64,000 nucleotides of DNA from UBA8437 sp963582065 (GCA_963582065.1 CAUZRQ010000004.1:1-64000), one strand, 5' to 3'; shown: positions 50,991 through 60,727, counted from the stretch's first letter. Notes: generated by a model not told the origin, from the letters alone. Translations and numbers: made by a program.

Positions 50991-51341
50991 CCATCGGGGG
51001 CCGGCACGACCGGTTCCCCCGAAAGGGCCCATGGCATCGCCGGCGTTCGTGTCCTGTGACCGGCCTCCGTGCCTCCCCTGCCCCGGGAGACGGGCGTCGG
51101 TGGTGCCTGGAGTCACGTTGTGTGAAATGAAGAGGAGATTGAACCGACCGAGGCGAGCGGTGGGCTGGTGATCTTCGGGCATGATGCGGGAGGTCACCGG
51201 GAACCGGGAACAAGGATGCTCGGACACCGCAGCCGCACCACCGGTTCGGGGTCCTCTTACCAGAGACAGGCTTGACGGAAACGGTTCCTTAAGTGCTCTG
51301 GAGAGAGGTTCCCGGCCGGTGGTGTGTCTTTTTCTGACCGG
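50991..51341. other. 351-base gap between convergent genes, nothing seen
   Basis: No ORF with a family signature or credible ribosome site and no strong hairpin. A convergent end region for the Lys/Pro protein and the SDR. Confidence 0.45.
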
Positions 51342-52118
51342 TTACTCAATCTCGGGCCGACGGCATTCTCGGTACACGAAGCCACCGTCGACTCGCAGGA
51401 TGGTCCCGGTCACGTAGTCGGATTCGTCCGAGCAAAGGAACGCGGCCGCCTTGCCGATGTCTTCGGGGGTTCCCAGTCGTCCCCACGGCAAGCCTGCCGC
51501 CTCCGCCTCGATCCGTTCGGTGCCGAACGTCTCGTGTTCGCCGGGCGTGTCAATCCATCCCGGTTCGATCGCGTTGACGTTGATTCGGTGGCTGAACAAC
51601 TCGACGGCGATTGTCCGCATCATGTGATTGAGTCCGTTCTTGGCGGCTCCGTAGGCCACGCAATGCGAGATTGGCAGGTAGGCCTGGACACTCGAGATGA
51701 ACACGATCTTGCCGCCACCACCCCGTTCGACCATGTGGCGTGCCGTCAGTTGGCTGATATGAAACCCGGCCAGCAACGTGCCCCGCAAAGTCTGTTCGAA
51801 GAGCTCAGCGGGATATTCCAGGAACGAACATCGCTCGCTGTACGCGGGGTTACTGACGAGGATGTCGATCTGTCCCGCTCCCTCGATCGCCGACGACACC
51901 AGTTGTTCGCAGCCACTGCGTTCGAACACGTCGGCCTCTACCGCCAGGCACTGGCGGCCCATCGCTTGGACTTCGCTGACGGTCGTGGCGAGGTCGAGAC
52001 TGCCGGGACGATCGTTGATCACCAGGTCGGCACCCCGCCGGGCCAATTGCAGGGCGCATCCTTTGCCGATCCCACGTCCGGCGCCTGTCACCAGGGCCCA
52101 TTTCTCACTGAGTTCCAT
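51342..52118 (-). CDS. Short-chain dehydrogenase/reductase (SDR)
   Basis: 258 residues of the classical SDR family. Seen: T-G-A-G-R-G-I-G NAD(P) motif, 'N-D-R-P' after strand 2, catalytic Ser in 'F-I-S-S-V-Q-A-Y' and Y-G-A-A-K, and 'P-G-W-I-D-T-P'. The usual N-N-A-G is S-N-P-A, slightly unusual but not in the catalytic set. The acidic position after strand 2 suggests NAD preference. Start at 52118 with GAGG adjacent; longer versions read into the divergent gene. Substrate unknown. Confidence 0.9.
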   Translation of the reverse strand: MELSEKWALVTGAGRGIGKGCALQLARRGADLVINDRPGSLDLATTVSEVQAMGRQCLAVEADVFERSGCEQLVSSAIEGAGQIDILVSNPAYSERCSFLEYPAELFEQTLRGTLLAGFHISQLTARHMVERGGGGKIVFISSVQAYLPISHCVAYGAAKNGLNHMMRTIAVELFSHRINVNAIEPGWIDTPGEHETFGTERIEAEAAGLPWGRLGTPEDIGKAAAFLCSDESDYVTGTILRVDGGFVYRECRRPEIE

Positions 52119-52218
52119 CCTCGGTTCCCCCGTCTTGAGTCGTTGATCGCCGGTGAAGGCGGTACAGCTTACAATGCGATGTCGTTGGGATCGATCAACG
52201 CGACGTGGGAGAGCGGCG

Positions 52219-53367
52219 ATGAACAGGTGGTTTCGAGTGCTGCGGAGGCTTGTGGGGCTGCTCGTGGTCGGGTGTGGCGTCGTGTTGCCGGCTGCCGAGC
52301 CGGGCATGGTCCGGCTGAAGAATCCGCAATCGGTGTTGGGAGTGACAACGGCAGGCGGTGGGATCGTTGAGTTCCGTCTGAACGGGAACGCGGTCAACCC
52401 TCTGAACTGGACGATTCATGGGCTGGAGCCGGTCGAGGCAGGAAAACCGTACCTGCGGGGCCATTTTCTGTGCCTGGACCGTTGGGGGGCTCCTTCGGAT
52501 GCCGAGGCCGAGCGGGGCGTGCCGTTTCATGGAGAAGCACCAAGGGTCAACTGGAAGCTGACGCGGGCACCGGCTGCCGGTGATGAGCACCCGTGGCTGA
52601 GAATGGGTTGCCGGTTGCCGCTGGCGGGCCTGTCGGTTGTGCGGAAGATCGTCCTGGCCCGGAGTTCGAGCGTTGCTCTGGTCAGCGAAACGGTGACGAA
52701 TGACCGAAAGCTGGGACGGATCTACAACATGGTTCAGCACCCCTCGATCGCGGCCCCATTTCTGGATGACACGACACTGGTCGATTCGAACGCGACATCG
52801 GGGTTCTCGCAGGAGGGTGTTGTCCCCGATCGTGCCGGGAAGACGGGTCGGTGGCCACAAATGGTGATCGGAAACCAAAAAGTCGATCTCCGCCGCTTTC
52901 GTTCGACCGAATCGGATGGCACCGTCCACGACGTGTCGTCATTCGTGTTCGACAGAAAGACGCGACACGGCTGGGTGACGGCAGCAAACCCGAAAGTGAA
53001 GCTGCTGTTGGGGTACGCCTGGGAGACCCGGCACTACCCGTGGCTGAACATCTGGCGTCATCGCGAGAACGGTCGAGTGAAGTCACGGGGTCTCGAATTC
53101 GGTACGACCGGGTTGCACCAGCCGTACTCGACGTTGGTGACGCAGGGGAAGATCTTCGATCGTCCGCTCTACACGTTCATCGATGCGGGCCAGTCGACCA
53201 GTCGCGATTACATGGTGTTTGTGACCGCGGTGCCCGAGGATTTCTCCGGTGTGCAACGGCTGGTCGTCGACGACAAGAAGGCCGAGATCGTGTTGTGGGA
53301 GCACGCTCCCGGCAAGCGGCGAATCCGTCTGACGATCGACCTGCCGGCACTTGCTCCGAGTCGATGA
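52219..53367 (+). CDS. Secreted protein, possible sugar-epimerase-like fold
   Basis: About 382 residues. ATG 52219 has GGGAG 7 bases upstream and gives a signal peptide with Arg/Trp n-region ending P-A-A-E. The mature part is all-beta: 'G-G-G-I-V-E-F-R-L-N-G', 'N-P-L-N-W', 'F-L-C-L-D-R-W-G', 'L-V-S-E-T-V-T-N' and 'M-V-Q-H-P-S-I-A-A-P-F', then 'E-F-G-T-T-G-L-H-Q-P'. The order of strands with a conserved His and a final Glu-like acid resembles the aldose-1-epimerase/galactose mutarotase superfamily, which binds carbohydrate. This is by overall pattern; a catalytic His-Glu pair is not certain. Convergent with the M24 gene, 10 bases apart. Confidence 0.6.
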   Translation: MNRWFRVLRRLVGLLVVGCGVVLPAAEPGMVRLKNPQSVLGVTTAGGGIVEFRLNGNAVNPLNWTIHGLEPVEAGKPYLRGHFLCLDRWGAPSDAEAERGVPFHGEAPRVNWKLTRAPAAGDEHPWLRMGCRLPLAGLSVVRKIVLARSSSVALVSETVTNDRKLGRIYNMVQHPSIAAPFLDDTTLVDSNATSGFSQEGVVPDRAGKTGRWPQMVIGNQKVDLRRFRSTESDGTVHDVSSFVFDRKTRHGWVTAANPKVKLLLGYAWETRHYPWLNIWRHRENGRVKSRGLEFGTTGLHQPYSTLVTQGKIFDRPLYTFIDAGQSTSRDYMVFVTAVPEDFSGVQRLVVDDKKAEIVLWEHAPGKRRIRLTIDLPALAPSR

Positions 53368-53377
53368 TCACGTTGGC

Positions 53378-54538
53378 TCAGTCGATCGCGAGTTCCAGCG
53401 GGTGCGACGTGAGCCTTCGAAGGCCGTCGGCGGTGACCCGGTAGTTCTGTTCCAGCCGAATGCCGGCCTTCAGCTCGGGACCGTACAGCCCGGGTTCGGC
53501 GGTGAACACGTCACCCTCTTCGAACGTATCGTCCCAGTTGGGGTTCAGGTGAGGTCCCTCGTGTGGGAACAGCCCGAAGGCGTGGCCGAGGTGATGGAAG
53601 AAGGCCCCGGGACGGTACTCGTCGAGCATGTCCTGGGCCGTCTGGAACAACTCCCGGCAGCTGACGCCCGGCCGCACGGTCCGTTCGACCATGTCCAGCG
53701 TGTCGACGATCGCCTGCCACGCCTTCAATTGGTCGTCGGTCGGACGGCCGTCGACAGACACCGTGCGGCAGTTGTCGGCGAAGTAGCCGCGGTAGGCCGG
53801 GCCGAGATCCAGGACGAACAGCTCCCCTGCCCCGGCCGGTCGGGGGCGAGGTGGTCCGCCGGGTGAGTTGGCCTGGTAGTCGTTGCCGAGGGCGGTCAGT
53901 GGCTCTCCGGCCACCTCGACGGCCGCGGCGTGCAACTGGTTGAAAACCTCCAGTTCGGTGATGCCCGGCTCGATGATCTCACGAGCCCGACGGTACATCG
54001 CCTCGGTGCACTCGATGGCTCGCTCGATCATCGCCAATTCGTCAGGGTCCTTGTTCCGGCGAAGTTGCCAGAGATCGGCTTCGATGTCCGCCAACTGTGG
54101 CGATGTCGTCCTGATTGAGATGTCCTGGAAATGGGGTCCGAACGTGGAGAACTCGACACCGATCCGATCGGCCGGGGGACGTCCGTCGAGTGCGGCTGCC
54201 AGCACGCGGGCGGATTCCTGTGGTTGTTCCTGTCGCAGCGTCGCGTGCCACTGGGCTTCGAAAGTGACAACGCTATCGGCTGCCACGTTGTCGGGAGCCG
54301 CGTTGGGGGCAGCCAGGGTGCAGTGGCCGTCGGAATCGAGCGCGACGGCGGTCTTGAGCAGGACGTGCGGCGTCCGAAAACCGGTCAGGTACTGGACGTG
54401 TTCGGGCTGAACCAGCAGAGCCCGCTCGAGATCACGTTCGGCCATCACGGCGATCAGCCGTTGTTGGCGTTCTCGACACAGCGCCGGGTCGAGTTGCAGG
54501 TGGTCGGCAGGCGCCGGGCCGGAGGGCCGATCGGTCAC
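53378..54538 (-). CDS. M24 family aminopeptidase (Xaa-Pro type)
   Basis: 386 residues. An N-terminal creatinase-like domain (about 1-150, 'Y-L-T-G-F-R') precedes the pita-bread catalytic domain. Five metal ligands are visible: Asp in 'F-V-L-D-L-G', Asp in 'Y-F-A-D-N-C-R-T', His in 'H-H-L-G-H-A-F-G', Glu in 'F-T-A-E-P-G-L-Y', Glu in 'I-R-L-E-Q-N-Y'. It should remove N-terminal residues before proline. GTG start overlaps the upstream DUF1501 stop (GTGA). Last gene of a four-gene (-) operon; the link to secreted DUF1501 proteins is unclear as no signal peptide is seen. Confidence 0.88.
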   Translation of the reverse strand: MTDRPSGPAPADHLQLDPALCRERQQRLIAVMAERDLERALLVQPEHVQYLTGFRTPHVLLKTAVALDSDGHCTLAAPNAAPDNVAADSVVTFEAQWHATLRQEQPQESARVLAAALDGRPPADRIGVEFSTFGPHFQDISIRTTSPQLADIEADLWQLRRNKDPDELAMIERAIECTEAMYRRAREIIEPGITELEVFNQLHAAAVEVAGEPLTALGNDYQANSPGGPPRPRPAGAGELFVLDLGPAYRGYFADNCRTVSVDGRPTDDQLKAWQAIVDTLDMVERTVRPGVSCRELFQTAQDMLDEYRPGAFFHHLGHAFGLFPHEGPHLNPNWDDTFEEGDVFTAEPGLYGPELKAGIRLEQNYRVTADGLRRLTSHPLELAID

Positions 54539-55860
54539 ACCAGTTCCTTGATCAGTTCGCGACGTTCCAGCAGGTGGCGTGGCCGGCCGCTGAAGTCGTC
54601 GAACGTCATGCCCGGATCGACGCCCAGGTGGCGGTAGATCATCGCCAGGACGTTTTCGGGACGGTAGGCGTTGGCAGCCGGCACCTCGCCGCGCGAGTTC
54701 GACGCTCCGAGGATGCCCGTCTGCAGGCCGCCACCGGCCAGCATCACGCTCATCACCGCGCCCCAGTGGTCACGACCGGCGTTCTTGTTGACTCGAGGCG
54801 TACGTCCGAATTCTCCCATCGAGACGACCAGGACATTGTCGGCGAGTCCCCGCTCGTAGAGGTCGCTGACCAGCGCGGCGGCTCCCTGGTCGTAGCTGGG
54901 GGCCTTCTGTTTCAGGCGGTCGGCGATCTTGTTGTGGTCGTCCCAGCCGGTGACACGGACGGTGACACAGGTGACGCCGTGTTCGACCAATCGCCTGGCC
55001 AGCAGCAGGCTCTGGCCGTTGGATGTCCGTCCATAGGCGTCGCGTACGGCATCCGGTTCGGCGTCGATGTCGAAGGCCACGCGGGCGGCATCTCCGGTGA
55101 TCAGGTCGAAGGCCTGGTAGGTGAAGTCGTCGACGGCTTCGGAGGTTCCCTGCAGATCGGCGAGCCGTCGCTGGGCGTCGAGCGCACCCAGCAGGCTCTT
55201 GCGGTCGCTGAGCCGTTGTCGGTTGAGCGTCTTGTTGAGTGCGAGGTTCTGGACCTTGAATCCCTTCTTCGAGGGATCGCTGACGGTTTCGAACGGGTTA
55301 AAACTCTTGCCCAGGTGGGCCGGCCCGCCGTTGCGCATGGTGCGGGGAACGGCGACGTAGGGTGGCAGCTTGGGGGCGTTGGGGCCTCTGACCTTGGCCA
55401 CCACGCAGCCGAAAGCGGGCATCTGGTTGATGCCCCCCTTGGGGCCTCGCTTGTAGTACCCCGTCTGGGTCAGGTGGCTCGAGGGGTCGTGGCTGTTGCT
55501 GGGGTGATGGATCGAGCGGATGATCGCCAGCTTGTCGGCCAGCGCGGCCTGTCGCGGCATCCACTCACTGAAGATCACGCCCGGAAGGTTGGTCTGCACG
55601 GTGCCGAACTGACCCCGGTACTCCTTCGGAGCATTTGGCTTCGGGTCGTATGTTTCGAACTGCGTCGGGCCGCCGGCCAGTTCGATGAAGATGACCGAGG
55701 TGTTCCTGTTGGCGGAGGTGGGTTGAGCGTCGCGGGCGCGGAGGACCTGGTCGAGACCGAGACCGGCGAAACCGGCCATGCCGAGGGTGCCGACCTGGAG
55801 AGCGTTTCGACGGGAGACACCGTCACAGAACGTCGCAGAGCGTCCGGAGAAGGTCAGCAT
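54535..55860 (-). CDS. DUF1501 protein (Tat-exported), second of a tandem pair
   Basis: 441 residues; N terminus V-S-R-R-N-A-L-Q-V-G with a hydrophobic stretch, a Tat signal. Seen: 'F-I-E-L-A-G-G-P-T-Q-F-E-T-Y-D-P-K-P-N-A-P-K-E-Y', 'I-I-R-S-I-H-H-P', 'T-G-Y-Y-K-R-G-P', 'M-G-E-F-G-R-T-P'. Divergent from the neighbouring DUF1501 (more like the 17.5-kb copy in the 'E-T-Y-D-P-K' and 'P-F/H-P' parts), so not a recent tandem duplicate. 44 bases after the previous gene and overlapping the M24 gene. Confidence 0.9.
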   Translation of the reverse strand: MLTFSGRSATFCDGVSRRNALQVGTLGMAGFAGLGLDQVLRARDAQPTSANRNTSVIFIELAGGPTQFETYDPKPNAPKEYRGQFGTVQTNLPGVIFSEWMPRQAALADKLAIIRSIHHPSNSHDPSSHLTQTGYYKRGPKGGINQMPAFGCVVAKVRGPNAPKLPPYVAVPRTMRNGGPAHLGKSFNPFETVSDPSKKGFKVQNLALNKTLNRQRLSDRKSLLGALDAQRRLADLQGTSEAVDDFTYQAFDLITGDAARVAFDIDAEPDAVRDAYGRTSNGQSLLLARRLVEHGVTCVTVRVTGWDDHNKIADRLKQKAPSYDQGAAALVSDLYERGLADNVLVVSMGEFGRTPRVNKNAGRDHWGAVMSVMLAGGGLQTGILGASNSRGEVPAANAYRPENVLAMIYRHLGVDPGMTFDDFSGRPRHLLERRELIKELV

Positions 55861-55904
55861 GCTGATGTCCTTGTCGCTGGGGGACAGCGTCGGTGGGCGA
55901 GGCG

Positions 55905-57347
55905 TTAGGCGATGATGTCGTGGACGATCTCACCATAAATATCGGTCAACCGGAAGTCGCGACCCGAATATCGATAGGTGAGTTTGGTGTGGTCGAGTCC
56001 GAGCAGGTGCAGCATCGTGGCGTGCAGGTCGTGGAAGTGGACCTTGTTTTCCACCGAATAGTACCCGTACTCGTCGGTGGCACCGTGGCTGATTCCCGGC
56101 TTGATGCCGCCGCCGGCCAGGAACATCGTCAGTGCGTGCGGGTTGTGGTCGCGACCGTCGTTGCCCTGAGCCACCGGTGTGCGTCCGAATTCGCCACCCC
56201 AGAGCACCAGTGTGTCCTCGAGGAGGCCGCGTTGCTTGAGGTCGCTGATCAGGCCGTGAATCGGCTGGTCGACTTCCAGGGCATTCTGCGGGAGCGATTT
56301 CTTCAGTCCGCCGTGCTGGTCCCACTTGTAGCTGTGCGAGACCTGCACGAAGCGGACGCCGCGTTCGGAGAATCTTCGCGCCATCAGGCACTGACGTCCG
56401 AAGTCCTTGGTGGCGTCGTTGTCGAGCCCGTAGAGCTTGTGAATGTTCTTCGGCTCGTCACTGATGTCCTGCAACTGCGGCGCTTCGCTCTGCATGCGGA
56501 AAGCGAGTTCGAACGATGCGATGCGGCTTTCGAGGTCCGAATCGGGGCCGGTCTCCTTGAACCGTTGCCGGTTGATGCGGTTCAGCAGGTCCAGTTCCAT
56601 GCGTTGCAGCGAGCGGCGTCGGACTTTCGACTTGCCACCGATGAAGGGGAACCGGGCACGTTCGGCCGGGGTGGCCGCATCACCCATCGGCGTACCCTGG
56701 TACACGGCCGGCAGGAAGGCCGAACTCCAGTTGTTGACGCCCCCGTGGGTCAGGCTCGGGCAGATGGTGATGTAGCCGGGCAGGTTCTGGTTCTCGGTTC
56801 CCAGTCCGTAGTTGATCCACGACCCCATGCTGGGGCGGATGAACGTGTCACTGCCGGTGTGCAGTTCCAGCAACGCGCCACCGTGTCGCGAGTTCGATCC
56901 GTACATCGACTTGATGAAGCAGAGGTCATCGGTGATCTCTGCAATCTTGGGAAAGACCGAACTGACCCATGCACCGCTTTCACCGTGTTGCTTGAATGCC
57001 CAGGGTGACTTCAGCAGGTTGCCAGTGGCTCCGGATACGATCCGCGGCTTGGGGAACGGCAGGGGTTTGCCGTGGTCCCTGTCCAACTGCGGCTTGTGGT
57101 CGAACGTGTCGATGTGCGAGGGGCCGCCGTGCATGAACAGGAAGATCACCCGCTTGGCCTTCGGCGTGAAGTGAGATTGCCGGGGAGCCAGCGGGTTGTC
57201 CTGCCTCGCAGAGGTTTCGGCGGTCGCCTGGCGACTCATCAGGTCGGCCAGGGCCAGCATGCCGAAGCCGGTGGCCGAAGACGTCAGCATGTCTCGGCGG
57301 TTGGTCACCGGGGTGAACTGGTTGCAGCAGTGTGAGGTGTTGGACAT
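55905..57347 (-). CDS. DUF1501 protein (Tat-exported), first of a tandem pair
   Basis: 480 residues from ATG 57347. Signal: T-N-R-R-D-M-L plus hydrophobic stretch. Seen: 'F-L-F-M-H-G-G-P-S-H-I-D-T-F-D-H-K-P', 'Y-G-L-G-T-E-N-Q-N-L-P-G', 'E-R-G-V-R-F-V-Q-V-S-H', 'G-G-E-F-G-R-T-P'. Close in layout to the 38.4-kb copy. It starts 26 bases after the DUF1549/1553 gene, forming the classical pair. The frame is open upstream to 57419 but the extension overlaps that gene. Confidence 0.92.
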   Translation of the reverse strand: MSNTSHCCNQFTPVTNRRDMLTSSATGFGMLALADLMSRQATAETSARQDNPLAPRQSHFTPKAKRVIFLFMHGGPSHIDTFDHKPQLDRDHGKPLPFPKPRIVSGATGNLLKSPWAFKQHGESGAWVSSVFPKIAEITDDLCFIKSMYGSNSRHGGALLELHTGSDTFIRPSMGSWINYGLGTENQNLPGYITICPSLTHGGVNNWSSAFLPAVYQGTPMGDAATPAERARFPFIGGKSKVRRRSLQRMELDLLNRINRQRFKETGPDSDLESRIASFELAFRMQSEAPQLQDISDEPKNIHKLYGLDNDATKDFGRQCLMARRFSERGVRFVQVSHSYKWDQHGGLKKSLPQNALEVDQPIHGLISDLKQRGLLEDTLVLWGGEFGRTPVAQGNDGRDHNPHALTMFLAGGGIKPGISHGATDEYGYYSVENKVHFHDLHATMLHLLGLDHTKLTYRYSGRDFRLTDIYGEIVHDIIA

Positions 57348-57373
57348 GGGTGGCACTTGGTGGTGGAGTTGTT

Positions 57374-60300
57374 TCACTCGGCGTAGACGAACTCGGTGCT
57401 GGACAACAGGACCCGACACAGCGCCCGCCAGGCACGGATTTCCGGCGAGACTTTCTTCGCTTCGTCCTTCGCGTCGTTGTTGGTCTTATCGTCCTCGACG
57501 GCCGCCCGGCGGTACTCCGAGAGGAAGGATGTGGCCTGAGCGGTCTCGTCGGTGTCAGGACTCCGTCCCAGGAGGGACTGGTAGAGGGTCGTGAGCCGGG
57601 ATGCCTCGTTGTCGCCGAGTGCCAGCACCCGGTCGGCAATCGTTGCCGACTGGGTGTCGACCAGGACACTGTTCATCAGGAACAGTGCCTGCGGAGCAAT
57701 CGTGGTCGTGACCCGGTCGCCGTTGGGAAGGCTCGGGTTGGCGAAATCGAAGGCCTGAAAGACATCGAAGAGCGCACTGCGGACGACCGGTTGGTAGATG
57801 CTTCGCCGGGTGTTTTCGTAGACGTCGGTCTTCATGTTGTGCCCGGTGCCGGTGACATAGGCCCGGTTGTTGACCGTCATCAACGTACCGCCGATTCGTC
57901 GGTCCATCATTCCGCCGACGAACAGCAGCGCGTCGCGGACCTCTTCAGCCGACAGGCGACGACGGTCCATTCGCCACTGCAGCAGGTTCTCGGGATCGGC
58001 GGCAGCCGCCCGCTGGTGGAACCGGGTGCTCATGGCGAACGTTGACGAGAGCAGGATCTCGCGGTGCAGCGATTTCATCGACCAGCCGCGGCGGATCAGT
58101 TCGGTGGCGAGCCAGTCGAGCAGGCCGGAATGGGTCGGCCGCTCCCCGATCGCACCGAAGTTGTCGGTCGAACGGACCAGGCCGTGTCCGAAATGCCATC
58201 GCCAGATCCGGTTGGCCATGACGCGGGGAGCCAACGGGTTCTCAGGTCGGGTCATCCAGCGGGCCAGTTGCAGTCGTCCGCTGGTCTTCTTGGACAGCGG
58301 AGCCTGCTTCTCACCGGCGAGGATCTTCGGGAATCCGCGAGGTGCCGGGTCGCCGAGCGTCAGGTAACTGCCGCGGATGTGGATCTTGAGGTCTTCGATC
58401 GATCCGTCAGCGACCGCCATGGCCAACGGCAACTTGGGTTTGGCGGCCTCGAGAGACTTCACCGCTTTCCGTTGTGCTGCCAGTTGCTCTTTTGTCGCTT
58501 TACTGAAGGCGGACTCCAGTTCCTTGCTCGGCTTGTAGGGTCCGGATGTGCTGTAAAGGACCTCTCGCAATGCCTCGTGCTCGGGGTCCGCCAGCGGTTT
58601 GTCTTTGCCGTCAGCCGTCTGCTTCAACCAGAGGTCGTCAACTGCGGTGAAAAGTGATGCGTAGCCGGCGGCGAGTTGAGGCAGCGGCTGCTTGGCGTAC
58701 TTGGCCAGGCGAGGGCCGGTTGTCGGCGGGACGGATGTGGCATCGGAAACGGCGTGGTGCCACAGAGACAGTGCCGATGTCTTGTTGGCCTGGGTCGCCT
58801 TGAGATGGGCGACCCATTGCTGCAGGACGGCGGCATGCAGGCCGTCGGGGTTGGCCATCTTGGAGGCCAGTGCTGTCAGCGTGGCAAGGTGGCCGGAGGC
58901 GTCCCCGGTCATCGGGACGATCAGGAACTTGTCGATGTGGGGAAACGGGCCCTGTCGATCGATCCGGATTGTGTTTTTGCCGGTTGTGAGTTCGGCCAGG
59001 ACTTCGACGGACCATTTCTGGGTATCGGGATACCAGCTGCCGGTGGTTCGGCCCAGCGCCGACGGTTCCACGACGCCGCCGTTGACCAGGATTCGGCAAG
59101 GTCGGCTTTCGACGGCCGCCAGGCGGAACTCGAGTCGAAAGTTGCCGGCGTCTTTGATCGTCACGTCGTATTCAGCCGTGCTGAGGCCGGAGCCGCTGGC
59201 GATGACTCCGATTCCCTTCCCGTAGCCTGTGGTGAGCCGGGCGGCGTTGCCTCGATCGTAAGACTCGGCCTCACGAAGAATGACACCGGGTTGCTTGGCG
59301 GCCTGTGGTGTGCCCCCGAGAGGCTTTTGTCCGACCAGCAGCCGAGACTTCAACCACGTGCCGGTGGCGACCAGCAGGTAGTCGCCGGCACGGCGGCGCG
59401 AGGCCTTCAGCAGGATTTGCTTGGCGTGCCGAATGTCGTCCTCGATCTTTTGCTTCGATTCGGCGATCTTCTTCTTGTGACGGTTCTGGTTGGCGATGAC
59501 GTCGCGGTCGGCCAGTTCGGTCTCGTTCCACTTGGCCACGACCCGAAAGTTCTCCATCGTCTTGGTGCTCTTGAGAATCCCCGCCAGGGCGTAGTAGTCG
59601 GCGGTGGGGATTGGGTCGAACTTGTGATCGTGGCACCTCGCACAACCGAGAGTGAGACCCAGGAAGGTCTTGCCGATCGTGTCGATCTGCTCGTCTATGA
59701 TGTCCATCTGCATCTTCCGCGGATCATCCTCGGCGAGCATCTTGGGACCGAGCACCAGGAAGCCGGTGGCGATGATCCGTCTCAGGCGGGCCTCGGTGTC
59801 CCCGTCGTCCTTCATCAGGTCTCCGGCCAGTTGTTCTCTGACGAACTGGTCGTAGGGCAGGTCGGTATTGAAGGCACCGACGACGTAGTCGCGGTAGCGG
59901 AAGGCGTTGCCGTAACAGAGGTTTTCGTCGAGCCCGTTCGAGTCGGCGTAACGGGCGACATCGAGCCAGTGACGGCCCCAGCGTTCTCCGTAGGCGGGAC
60001 TGGCCAGCAAACGGTCGACGACCCGCGATGATGCCTCGGCGGTCTCGTCGGCCAGAAAACTCTCGATCTCGCCGGAGGTCGGTGGCAACCCGGTGACGTC
60101 AAAGGTGATTCGTCGGAGCCACGCGAGGGGTGAGGCGGGAGGGGCGGGCGGGAGGCCGGCGGCTTCGAGCCGGGCCAGGATAAACCGATCGATGGGGCTG
60201 TTGGCCCAGTTTTTGGCCTTCACCGGTGGCGGCGGCGTGGCCGCCAGCGGCCGGAAGGCCCAGAAACTCTTCTGGTCTTCGGAGAACAGCGGCCCGCTCG

Positions 60301-60727
60301 AGGTCTTCGGCCTGGTGGCCGGTTTCGGGGCGGCCTTGGCGTTGGTCCACGGGGCCCCGCGTTTGACCCAGCTGGTCAGAATTGCCCGTTCGGCGGTCGG
60401 CAACTTCCGCTTCGGTGGCATCTTGAGTTCTTCATTGTGCCGGATGGCCGTCACCAGCAGGCTCTGGTCGGGCTTGCCGGGGACCAGTGCCGGCCCTCGC
60501 AGGCCGCCGGTCAACAGCCCGGCGAGCGACTCCATGCTGAGTTTTCCTTCGGGCTCGTCGCCCGAGTGGCATTCCAGGCAATGGGCGACCATCAGCGGCC
60601 GGACCTCCTTCTCGAAGAATTCGAGGTCCTCCGGCGTGGGAGCGGCGGCGCGGGCCGGCGTGAGTGTCAGCAGGACACCGATGATCGTGGCGACCGAAGT
60701 GCCGAAAGTGGGAACTGGCTGTGGCAT
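57374..60727 (-). CDS. Secreted PSCyt1 + DUF1549 + DUF1553 protein with inserted beta domain
   Basis: 1117 residues. A signal peptide ends A-R-A-A. PSCyt1 motif C-L-E-C-H near 50; 'K-M-P-P-K-R-K-L'; DUF1549 from about 185 with 'T-G-L-P-P' and C-A-R-C-H ('K-F-D-P-I-P-T-A-D-Y-Y') near 364; then a segment with K-K-I-A-E-S-K-Q-K-I-E helix and a beta-rich insert (about 475-615, 'E-A-E-S-Y-D-R-G-N', 'G-N-F-R-L-E-F-R', 'T-I-R-I-D-R') resembling a carbohydrate-binding module; DUF1553 from about 775 to the end. Longer than the 35.4-kb paralogue because of this insert. First gene of the (-) operon with two DUF1501 and an M24 peptidase. It has almost no leader (see the promoter). Confidence 0.9.
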   Translation of the reverse strand: MPQPVPTFGTSVATIIGVLLTLTPARAAAPTPEDLEFFEKEVRPLMVAHCLECHSGDEPEGKLSMESLAGLLTGGLRGPALVPGKPDQSLLVTAIRHNEELKMPPKRKLPTAERAILTSWVKRGAPWTNAKAAPKPATRPKTSSGPLFSEDQKSFWAFRPLAATPPPPVKAKNWANSPIDRFILARLEAAGLPPAPPASPLAWLRRITFDVTGLPPTSGEIESFLADETAEASSRVVDRLLASPAYGERWGRHWLDVARYADSNGLDENLCYGNAFRYRDYVVGAFNTDLPYDQFVREQLAGDLMKDDGDTEARLRRIIATGFLVLGPKMLAEDDPRKMQMDIIDEQIDTIGKTFLGLTLGCARCHDHKFDPIPTADYYALAGILKSTKTMENFRVVAKWNETELADRDVIANQNRHKKKIAESKQKIEDDIRHAKQILLKASRRRAGDYLLVATGTWLKSRLLVGQKPLGGTPQAAKQPGVILREAESYDRGNAARLTTGYGKGIGVIASGSGLSTAEYDVTIKDAGNFRLEFRLAAVESRPCRILVNGGVVEPSALGRTTGSWYPDTQKWSVEVLAELTTGKNTIRIDRQGPFPHIDKFLIVPMTGDASGHLATLTALASKMANPDGLHAAVLQQWVAHLKATQANKTSALSLWHHAVSDATSVPPTTGPRLAKYAKQPLPQLAAGYASLFTAVDDLWLKQTADGKDKPLADPEHEALREVLYSTSGPYKPSKELESAFSKATKEQLAAQRKAVKSLEAAKPKLPLAMAVADGSIEDLKIHIRGSYLTLGDPAPRGFPKILAGEKQAPLSKKTSGRLQLARWMTRPENPLAPRVMANRIWRWHFGHGLVRSTDNFGAIGERPTHSGLLDWLATELIRRGWSMKSLHREILLSSTFAMSTRFHQRAAAADPENLLQWRMDRRRLSAEEVRDALLFVGGMMDRRIGGTLMTVNNRAYVTGTGHNMKTDVYENTRRSIYQPVVRSALFDVFQAFDFANPSLPNGDRVTTTIAPQALFLMNSVLVDTQSATIADRVLALGDNEASRLTTLYQSLLGRSPDTDETAQATSFLSEYRRAAVEDDKTNNDAKDEAKKVSPEIRAWRALCRVLLSSTEFVYAE

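Noticed and set aside
58676..60031. 451-codon plus-strand frame, and similar ones at 54574-55908 and 55893-57008
   Set aside because: All are antisense to DUF1501 or DUF1549/1553 genes and show only the repeated composition of such shadows.
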